Made by a program: the position numbers and the translations under genes
The notes under the pieces: generated by a model
Told to the model about the DNA's origin: nothing
The model's input: the letters and a program-made list of their open reading frames with translations, nothing else
Databases searched by the model: none
Assembly: GCA_025617745.1 (NCBI GenBank)
Contig: CM046855.1
Location: 46,789,813 to 46,853,812, forward strand
DNA from: Heliocidaris erythrogramma
Lineage: Eukaryota > Echinodermata > Echinoidea > Camarodonta > Echinometridae
DNA length: 64,000 nucleotides
Reading direction: 5' to 3'
In this document: in pieces, positions 55,860 through 64,000 of the stretch
Layout: each line of letters starts with the position of its first letter
Numbering within the stretch: the first letter of the stretch is position 1

Positions 55860-58597
55860 TATCCTTTATTACTTCTATCATTATTATTTTCCTCCATTAT
55901 ACACATCTCTCTGTTTCCCTATCCATGTTCTAACTCTATAACCCTGCTTTTGAGATCTCAGTTTATTAATACTTCAATATCTTAGCATATCTACACTTCT
56001 GCATGTTAAAAAACAATGTATAGATTGCTGTGTGAAACTCTTCTATGACTATAACCATACTTGTTACTTTATAGTTTAGGATAAGTTTAGTCCATGTACT
56101 TGTGTCTTTTCAGTTTGCTTTCAAATATGAATTGAATTAACAAATCTAGTCAATATTTGTCCCCTCTGAGGTATCTAAACTCTATGCAATTTATACTTCT
56201 TGATGTTAAATGGATTTCTAGACGAAAGTGGTGGTAATATCGAAATTTGCTCCTCGTTTCGGTCTTCTTATGGTCACCCGAATTCAATATTGTGGCAAAC
56301 ATGAAGTGTCGTTTTGAGAAAAAGTGGTTACGTGTATGGAAAATCATCGTCTAATTTGTGACTAAAATCAACTGTGAAAATGTCTATTTTTTGGTGTTTC
56401 CTATTGTAATATATGATACAGGAAAAGTATGTTTCTTGCCATTTTGAACCCCTTGACTTAAAAAAGACTTCTATCGAGACATGATCGGATGAAACCCATG
56501 GGAAATGTTGGATATAAATTAAACTAATCATCAGTCAGTTAAAGCACCTGTCGATAGCTTGGGAGAAGAATTGGTACTTTGTACCGGCCAATTTCTCAAG
56601 GCACGTATATCCACCATTGACAGTGAAAGACTATCTTTATTAGGTGTTAAACTCTATCCCTACCATAGCCTGTATCCAAATGTCTGTGAAAATACCAAAT
56701 TTATCCTTACAATTATGGTACCCCGGTACACAAATTTAAACCAACGTACATGTACATAAATTGTAACTATAGCTTGAATTATCTGGTCTGTATGGTCTTA
56801 TATGCCAGTCTTTCACTCAAAAATTTACTTTCTTCAATTGCCAAAAATTAAATCTGTTCCTGCACACATATATATATATATACATGTATATATACCAAAA
56901 TAGCATCCATTTTATCATCCATCCATTTGTCCATCATTTGTCATACAATTAGCCATTATAAAGGCAAAACTCGTGATCATTAATTGAATTGATTGCATCG
57001 AAATATGAGATATTCTAAACATTTTGTCCAAGTCCCGTCTGTAAATAAACATACCATTGTTTACCACAAAGTTGTAATGAAATTTTCAATAATAACTTTA
57101 TTTGCATGGTCCTTTAATGTTAGTTATCAGCTAGAATTGCCTGTAACAAACTATCAATACCAGCATATTCTGTCCCTCTCTAGTTCAGTATGTAGTACAG
57201 ATTCATGTAGAACTACATTTTAAAGTCTATTTTCCAACTCCGTGACATTTTCCCTATAAATTACCACGCTTCCCTGCCATTCATTAAATATCTAATCCCA
57301 TCCTCCTTCATGGTATGAACACTCACTTGCATCTATCCATTCATGTACAGATTTCTGTTTATCATAGATGTAATATCTATCCACTCGTTCATTCATTATT
57401 CATACCAATTTAGAACAACCTACTTCCTTTTGCGCCCTATATCAAATTTCTCACCCTCTGTTTATTGCCCCCAGCTCCAATGACATACTCCATCACCTCA
57501 TCGCTGCATCTTTCCTTATATATTCTTTCCGAGGTCTATACTATAACTCATTTTGCTCTTTTTGCCCCTCCTTCAAGTTTTTCCCCATTTGAGGTATAAT
57601 TTTCCTCATCCTTTGTCTGTGTTTAGAATGGTAAGGTATCTATTTTGGGGAAATTTTATAATTTGGGAATGGATGCTGTTCAAGAGACTTATAAACCTCG
57701 ATGGTCCAGCAGAATTGGGAATAAAAGGATATAGGGATCCACCCCCACATTGATCTCGAGGATGCGGTGGGAGGGAACAAGCATTCAAAATAATCTCACA
57801 AGGTCGGAGGAGATGGTTTCATATGTAAATTCATGTCGTTCGTATTGTCAAGAAATATCTGACAGAAATGGGTATTAATTTTTGGGAAACAAATTTATTT
57901 GACAGAAGATATTTATTTTAAAATTGTTGAGGTGTAGGTGTAGGGGAAAGCAAATTGAATTATTAAGAAAAATCCTTTGAAAATCTGTGCTTGACTTCAT
58001 AATTGGTTTTAAAAATATCTTTGTTCTGGTGTACATTGATCGGATTGACTTCATTTTATTCATACTAGTTGTCCTAGTGCATATTAGACTGATTATTGGT
58101 TATTGTAGGATAAAAGCATGTATGTTAGCACTAGCATCCAGGAGGATATAGTGACTCTGTATTATACAAAACCAGTTAAAGTGCCCTGCCTCGCATCAGA
58201 AACGAAGAATATAAATCAAGTTGCATCGCCATAAGCCTGAGCCAGCTCAGGTTTGGGATATTATGCTTCTCAAGAAAATTCAGAGCTTAAAGTTCCCCTT
58301 TATTTCTCCACTAGCCTAAGTCGAGCAAAAAGCCCTCTCGCTCGAGGAAATAGCTCGAGCATATCATAGTCGGAGTGCTCCTTTAATGGTGAATTAGCCC
58401 ACTAATTGTGAAAAGAGTGCATGGGCTATTTGCAAACAAGCCCTAAATAGCTTGGGACAATAACTCTAATGCCCTTATCCCAATAAATTTCATAAATCTT
58501 TCTCACACTGCTCGCAGTCTAAAGTTCAGGTTTGTGATAGGCTGCATATAGCCCTTAGAAGATGACTAGAAGCAGTGATGAGGAAGAAGAAACTAAT
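55860..58597. other. Non-coding stretch between alternative last exons
   Basis: No exon or named repeat. An (AT)n tract lies at 56869-56893. 58180-58400 contains several short CTCGAG/GCTCGAG-like motifs of unknown meaning. Confidence 0.4.
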
Positions 58598-58690
58598 ATC
58601 CCAAGTGCAAGGGTGAAATAACCTGCTATTACCTTCACTACAAATTAGCTCCAGCTAGTTGCGGTCAGACTAATTTCCCAGGGTCAGGAT
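58598..58690 (+). repeat. Dispersed repeat, copy 2 (partner at 31370-31465)
   Basis: TAATATCCCAAGTGCAAGGG, TGAAATAACCTGCTATT, AAATTAGCTCCAGCTAG and GGTCAGACTAATTTCCCAGG correspond in order to the 31.4-kb copy. Confidence 0.5.
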
Positions 58691-59360
58691 TAGCGGGCCA
58701 CTTTGGAAACTCAGGGTAATGGAGACAGACCCTCGGTTTCCTTCTACCCTCCCAAAATGTGTGACTATGTTCTGTCATGCTAACCACGCTTCACATGTAT
58801 GGTACACTCCCACCTGCCAGGTGGTCACTCAATCCCACACATCCACAGGGCAGATTATCGGTAAACACCGCCCTCTCTCTTCCACTCTCCGCCTATCCCC
58901 TCTCCATCTGTCCCCTCTGCATGATCGCCAGCACATGTCTGATATCTGTCTTTTCCTCCTTGCTAAACCAGCACTTCTGCTCAAGCACCAATCGCATTGA
59001 CCTGCACTGAAAACCAGAAGCATACTTCCCAACCATTGAATCTGCTTCGGAGGAATGATTCCCATTTTTGGACCTTCCCATGAGTGTTATCAACTCTATA
59101 GATTCCACTCTTTTTCTTAAAACCTGTGTGAAATAGCATGCAAAATACATCATATTCCTCATTTTCCTTGAGGTATTCCTGCTTTCTTCTTATCAGGATG
59201 CTTGGAAGGTATGAAGAAGGGCATTAACTCATATATTTGTACATCCTTGGAGCTATCAATGCCACTGTGTCTCTGGGCAGACAGTAAATGAATACATGTA
59301 CATGTATGCTGTAGCGTGCATGCTGCTATACCTCTGAGTATTATCATACATACATACATC

Positions 59361-59432
59361 GTCTGTTGAGAGCCAGAAGGGCATTGATTATGTGTACAAA
59401 GATATGAGTTAACACCCTTCTGGCACTCATGA
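59361..59432. repeat. Small palindromic repeat (TTGAGAGCCAGAAG family), copy 2
   Basis: GTCTGTTGAGAGCCAGAAGG, GC on the left faces CACCCTTCTGGCACTCATGA, ACAGAC on the right as an imperfect inverted repeat with a ~26-nt loop. Related to 11945-12015. Confidence 0.6.
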
Positions 59433-60279
59433 ACAGACAACACAATAAAGAATGCACATACATGTTCTTTCCGATCTAAAATCTTTCTGCGATGCTTGGA
59501 TGACGCGGTGTAAAAAGCATTTGTCGTCTTATTTGTCTCACCGAGTCTGTCCCTGGGCTCTGTTCGTCTAATCTAAATGTGCATTATATTACCTGATACT
59601 ACCCTTGAGTATATAGAACTCCTTGCATTTATTTCTTTTCACATGAAAGAGCACTGTCCTGCATCAATGTCATGAACATTTTTTTTTTGTTATGAACATT
59701 ATCATCGGCTGAGATGTAATATACAGGCACTATTAGAGTATGCATGGACTTCTTGTTTGCACCTTTCATTTTTTAGCTTGTTATCTCTCTCCCTTTCTTT
59801 TTATATTAATTTTCAAGTATATCATAATTTTGTTTTTATTGCTTGTGTGTTCTTGTTGCCTTACATGCATGCTAAGGTCACATGTCTCTGTTATACTCAG
59901 CATAATACTAACCACCAGATTAAGAAAATGCAAATTGCGATTCTCGCAAGAAGCCATTGCTTTGTGTATGCATTCCAGTTCAGAAATTGATGCTGCAATG
60001 TGCGATGTTGTGTGTATATATATACATATGTATACATATATCAATGATGTTCAAACTAACCTTTCTCCTTCTTTCAAGAGACCAATGCGCCATGTTTGTG
60101 TTGAAATGTGTTGAAATTATGTGTTCTATCCATTATTTAAAAAGTTCATGTTTGTTTGCCTAACTGATACTCATGTACCATGCAATATTTACTCATTTGT
60201 TAACCCCCCATATGCTGCTGAATTACTTGTCATGTTTTACCGACCGAGATTGTGTCGTCCGACCAAATAATGTCATGTT

Positions 60280-60447
60280 CTGTCTTTTTCCCCCCTCTTC
60301 TCTCCCCCACCCCCTTTCCTCTACCTCACCCCCTCACATATAACCCACCCTCACTTGCCTCCATCACACTAATCATGATGGCTGCTCACACCCCCTCCCC
60401 CTTTGACCTCTGACCTGTCATGTGACTTCTTTCCCCCCTGTCTGCAG
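60280..60447 (+). promoter_or_regulatory. Long C/U-rich tract before exon 8d
   Basis: About 160 nt dominated by TTTTTCCCCCCTCTTCTC, CCCCCACCCCCTTTCC, ACCTCACCCC, and finally TTCTTTCCCCCCTGTCTGCAG. It is far longer than a standard polypyrimidine tract. Such tracts bind PTB or PCBP proteins. A role in choosing 8d over 8p is inferred from position. Confidence 0.4.
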
Positions 60448-60516
60448 GCACGCCTAAATGATACCCGCATTGATATCGCCAACAAGCGTGCTACGACAAT
60501 TCTCCAGAAGAATTGA
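60448..60516 (+). CDS. SNAP25: SNAP-25 distal terminal exon 8d
   Basis: Encodes 22 residues beginning ARLNDTRIDIANKRAT and ending TILQKN, then TGA at 60514-60516. Acceptor is GTCTGCAG (ending 60447), phase 0. Its length equals that of the vertebrate last exon, and TRID-AN-RAT is the conserved core, so this is the canonical C-terminus. It forms the membrane-proximal end of the second SNARE helix, the part that zips last during fusion. It competes with exon 8p, 5.6 kb upstream, for the exon 7 donor. Confidence 0.93.
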   Translation, partial: ARLNDTRIDIANKRATTILQKN

Positions 60517-62027
60517 AACGTTTCGCAATGCACTGTCTCTTTAACATGGTCGATCATGCCCCCATTCCCACTATACAAAGTCTTTACCAGTAATACCTGT
60601 ATGTGACATTGAACTTCATCATCAGTCATTTCACTCTGTCTACGAATATCCAATTAAAAGTTATAGAACTCATCAAAGACATAGTACATGTAGGATTACC
60701 ACTTTATCATGGCAATATGATATGAGACATATCACAAATTTATTAAACATTTTTGTTATCGAAATGTTAGGTGGGCAAGGCCTTACCCGGCACCTGTATT
60801 CATTTTTATTGTTTTACCTTTTGTTGTCATAATGTGCAATATTCACAATGTATCGTGGGTTGTGTGTCATAAAGATGACAATGAGTTGATCGATATTTTC
60901 TTTTGCGAAATACTCAAGCAATATGACCTTTCTTTATTTCATAGTAAGATGATATTGATTCAGAATTAGGATGCATGGAAGCTATTAAAGTTAAAAAATT
61001 ATCAATCCAGTCATGAAATAGTGATATTGTGAGGAACATGGACAAAATGAACTTCTCAAAGAGGGTATTTTACTATTACATCAATAATATTGACCATTTA
61101 GGGTCAGTATTAGGGGTCAAAATCACATGTTAGGATTTCAAATCTTGTTTTTGTGAAAGAAAAATGAAAGAGAAAAACTACAACTTTATTCGTTTGGCCA
61201 GTGAGTTGTTCCTGAATCTCATTTCTGGTGTTGTTTGTGTAGCAAGAGTGCCGTTGATGAAAAAAAATGTTTCAAATATAATAGCATTTTAGAATAGCAT
61301 CTTCACATGCTTCTATCATACATTCTGAACTGTAGAACCCTGAGCTTTAGAATAACATGCCATTTTCCGTGTGTAGTTAGCTCAGGAAAGAATTAATAAT
61401 ATGAATTCAACATGCAAAACTGCATCAATTCTTTTGCCTAGAAACATATAAGTGATATTCCTGAGTCATTTGTTTGTATATAGATATATTCTGTGTCTCC
61501 TATAATAACTATATATATGCATATAATATATACTGTGTGTTTGCTTTATATTCATAGTGCTAAGAGATATATCATATATATTCATGTGCAAAGTTATGTT
61601 ACTAGGTATTTTCAGAAGTGCTAGGACATGGTTCTCATCATAATCGAAAGAATTTGAGAACTTTTTTTTTTTTAGTGTGTGTGTAAGGAATCCTTTTAGG
61701 ATTTAGATTAGGATTTCAGAGTAATTTATTAATATCAACTGACATGAGAGTTCCTTTTTCTAAGGGTTGGACAGGCTGACAAAATGGCTAGAATATTACT
61801 TATATATAGATGGTCAACATGTACATGTAACAATAGTGTAATATTCTTTTATTTCATTTTTATTGCATTCCACTACATGTAATGAATTTTGTCCTCATTC
61901 TTTTTTTTTCTACACGGAATTATATTTTTCACAGGGATTTTAAATAGTTTTCGGTTTAAAACGTTGTTTGTATTTTAACAGGAGTTAGAGATTGGTACAA
62001 AGTGAGGGTTGTTTTTTGTGAGTATAT

Positions 62028-62061
62028 GCATGGATATACTACTCGAGTAGTATATCCATGC
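62028..62061. repeat. Perfect 34-bp palindrome
   Basis: GCATGGATATACTACTC is followed without a gap by its exact reverse complement, centred on CTCGAG (XhoI-like) at 62042-62047. In RNA it would form a 15-17-bp hairpin with a minimal loop inside the putative 3' UTR. Confidence 0.95.
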
Positions 62062-62570
62062 TACATGTCACTGTTTTTCATGATAGAATATTAAATGGAT
62101 GTAAAACATTCAATTTTTCGACTAGTAGCCAAATTCTTGCACTTCGTACACGTATGTAAACATTGATAGTTATAGGGCTAGAATTAAAGACTGTACATAT
62201 AAATCTAACCCTTTTTAGTATGTTTCGGACAGAAAGAATTTTGTTTGAATGTTTTGTACATAAAATGAATGAACTAAATTTCTTTCATTAATGTTATGAA
62301 ATGTAATGATTTACATGTACTTATATAATTTTGAAGTTTTATTTGCAATTTTATCATTTTTTTCAGCATCCTGTGTCAAACTGTGTGTATAACAACATAA
62401 TTAATGAGTAGTACCAAGTGTCGTTTAAGGTATACATATAGATGTTGTAGTATATTTTCACTGTACTTTTTTCCCTGTCCAAATAATACTGTTTAGCATT
62501 TTCTTTGTACTGTGCTAAATCTTGAAGGTAACAAAATGACATGCAAAGAATTCAAAACAACGTAAAAGCA

Positions 62571-62582
62571 AATAAAAATAAA
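62571..62582 (+). terminator. Candidate poly(A) signals for 8d transcripts
   Basis: Two adjacent AATAAA hexamers (62571-62576 and 62577-62582), followed by TTTTGCTGTTTTAAGTTT about 20 nt on. Confidence 0.5.
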
Positions 62583-62729
62583 CGGTTCATGATACCAAAC
62601 ATTTTGCTGTTTTAAGTTTACTTCTGTATGAAATGTAATATTTAAGATAAAGGGTGGAGATCGATATTTGTAGTATTTCAGGAAGGGAATACTTGATCTT
62701 CATTTATAACTTCATTTGCACTTAATAAT

Positions 62730-63057
62730 GAGCTTTCGATTTGCGACGGGGGAAATCTAATACGGTAACTCGAGACGAAAATCGATCTGCGCATGCGCGA
62801 AATCCCGAATCTCTCCGTACCGCAGAATTTGATGACGGTCATCGAGCAAAATAGCGTTCGCCCTAAAATAGTACAGAGAACGGTAAATTTTCTGTGCGAT
62901 GCATGTAAACAACTGACGTCGCACACGTTCTCCTGTAGTCGTCGCGTGAACGGAAACGAAATGGCTTCAGAACAGGACGGGAGCTTGGGTGCGAGAACGA
63001 TCACAATCTGTCAAATCCCCCGTACTGTGCGTCTCCCCCGTCGCAAATCGAAAGCTC
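62730..63057. mobile_element. MITE-like element with perfect 23-bp terminal inverted repeats
   Basis: GAGCTTTCGATTTGCGACGG plus GGG at 62730-62752 is matched exactly in reverse complement at 63035-63057. The 328-bp unit is clearly richer in G+C and CpG (ACGTCGC, GCGCATGCGCG) than its surroundings, pointing to a recent foreign insertion. No target duplication was certain and no protein is encoded; open frames on both strands (about 94-108 codons) span it but resemble nothing known. Confidence 0.8.
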
Positions 63058-63594
63058 GCTTACATCTAACTTTATAACTTTAAGACTATACACCCGTCAG
63101 CTCAGAATCATAGAAAATACAACTTTGTACATTATCTGTGCAGAGTTTTTATTTCTTTTCTTTTCAAAGCTTCTGGCTGGTTATGAAAATGCATTGGTAT
63201 TGCGGCATCAGAATATAAAAAATTTTGTTTTTTTCTGACGGTGTTCAATACAGATACAATTTCCATACAGTTTGGGAAGATAATTAAGTGCCAATGTGTT
63301 GGTCACTTGTATATTTGTGCAAATAAGGGTTTTCTTGTTGTCTCTTAGTACTTAGAAAGCAAATCGTCTCAGTGTAGGCAGAAATTTTCAGAAGCGGTCA
63401 TAGATTGATGTTAAGAAAAGGGCAATTGTAGGGTTGCCCGATCTGAATCAACCTGGCTAAATTTGGTAAGATAATGACAGTGCTTCTCCAGCTGGTTAAG
63501 AGGACATCTTTGATTAGGATAGTACAACCAGAAACTATCGCAGCAAGAAACGTTTGCAAAAGGCAAAGATTCATTGTCGTGTCAGTTGCGATTC

Positions 63595-63685
63595 ATTTAT
63601 TTTGCGGCTTGAAACTTTCACGAATGTGAACAACTCGTGAAATTTGCGAAAGTCCATGCGCACAAAAATTTCTGGTTTTAAAGTA
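63595..63685 (-). mobile_element. Palindromic MITE family B, copy 5 (partial)
   Basis: On the minus strand: TACTTTAAAACCAGAAATTT, TTGTGCGCATGGACTTTCGC, AAATTTCACGAGTTG. This matches the left half of copies 1 and 4. Confidence 0.55.
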
Positions 63686-63764
63686 TCTCTATTATTGTGA
63701 GCATTGTGTGAAGTGTCATCATCTCTTTTAGTTTTCTCAAGAAGACAACGATAAAACAAGGGTG

Positions 63765-64000
63765 GAGTAAGTAGATACAAAGAAATAGGTCTATAAAATG
63801 TGATTTGAATCTGTCGGATGTAGAACTTGAACCCATTTCCAAAAGAGAAATGTTTTAGTCCTCTTCAAAGCCTCTTCCTCAACAAGACAAAAATAATACA
63901 CCAAAGTGGAAAAACCCGATGCACAAAAATGGGTCAATTTGATTTGAATCTGTCGGGTGCAGAACTTCTCCTCTCCGAGAGAGAGAAATGTTTTAGCCCT
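63765..64000 (+). repeat. Two direct repeat units at the window end
   Basis: TGATTTGAATCTGTCGG.TG.AGAACTT and AGAGAAATGTTTTAG.CCT occur at 63799-63862 and again at 63939-64000, about 140 nt apart. The second unit is cut by the window edge, so the array may continue. Confidence 0.7.

Larger units (their letters stand above)
60517..62582 (+). other. Putative 3' UTR of the 8d transcript
   Basis: About 2.1 kb of AT-rich sequence with no open frame of note, from the 8d stop to tandem AATAAA signals. It contains a perfect 34-bp palindrome (62028-62061) and several TA-rich tracts. A weaker ATTAAA at 60653-60658 would give a short 3' UTR. Confidence 0.45.

Noticed and set aside
62678-63077. Overlapping ~100-codon frames on both strands
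   Set aside because: They span a MITE with perfect inverted ends; openness is due to its higher G+C content.
1-64000. CRISPR arrays, bacterial operons or viral genomes
   Set aside because: No regularly spaced short repeats of CRISPR type, and spliced animal exons throughout.

Overview
This is AT-rich, intron-dominated animal DNA, most likely from an echinoderm and probably a sea urchin. That assignment is inferred from the protein sequence of the one host gene, a SpDIRS1-like DIRS retrotransposon, and several palindromic MITE families of a kind common in sea urchin genomes. No bacterial, viral or organellar gene was seen.

The host gene is a synaptosomal-associated protein 25 (SNAP-25) homologue on the + strand. 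Its first two coding exons are not visible and probably lie upstream of base 1. Eight coding exons can be read, numbered here by the human exon plan (recalled from established knowledge, not checked): exon 3 (10397-10438), exon 4a (18344-18392), exon 4b (19990-20038), exon 5 (29579-29696), exon 6 (47037-47174), exon 7 (51243-51387), a proximal terminal exon 8p (54825-54887) and a distal terminal exon 8d (60448-60516). All junctions are AG/GT and all phases match. Exons 4a and 4b are two versions of the same 49-nt exon and can only be used one at a time: using both, or neither, runs into an early stop. Exons 8p and 8d are two versions of the last exon, each with its own stop codon. The locus can therefore specify four SNAP-25 proteins. 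They would differ in the N-terminal SNARE helix near the ionic layer and in the last ~20 residues of the C-terminal SNARE helix. This two-switch design is the main biological point of the window. Vertebrates duplicate the following exon (exon 5) instead.

Intron 5-6 contains a decayed DIRS-family tyrosine-recombinase retrotransposon (about 32350-38258). It has inverted terminal repeats, an internal complementary region matching both ends, a gag-like region with an internal duplication, reverse transcriptase/RNase H with a YLDD motif, and a tyrosine recombinase. The same intron holds a long fold-back Tc1-like palindrome (43044-44715).

The other introns are filled with short non-autonomous elements. 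These include a hAT-like element with an 8-bp target duplication, a Harbinger-like element with TTA duplications, a TTAA-flanked element, five copies of a ~140-bp palindromic MITE, a second CTGTAAAA-type MITE family, and an element with perfect 23-bp terminal repeats. There are also tRNA-derived SINE-like repeats, an inverted pair of tRNA-Thr-like sequences, a LINE 3' end directly behind exon 6, tandem repeats, and long CT, GT, poly-C and poly-G tracts. Most small open reading frames are chance or low-complexity translations and are not annotated as genes.
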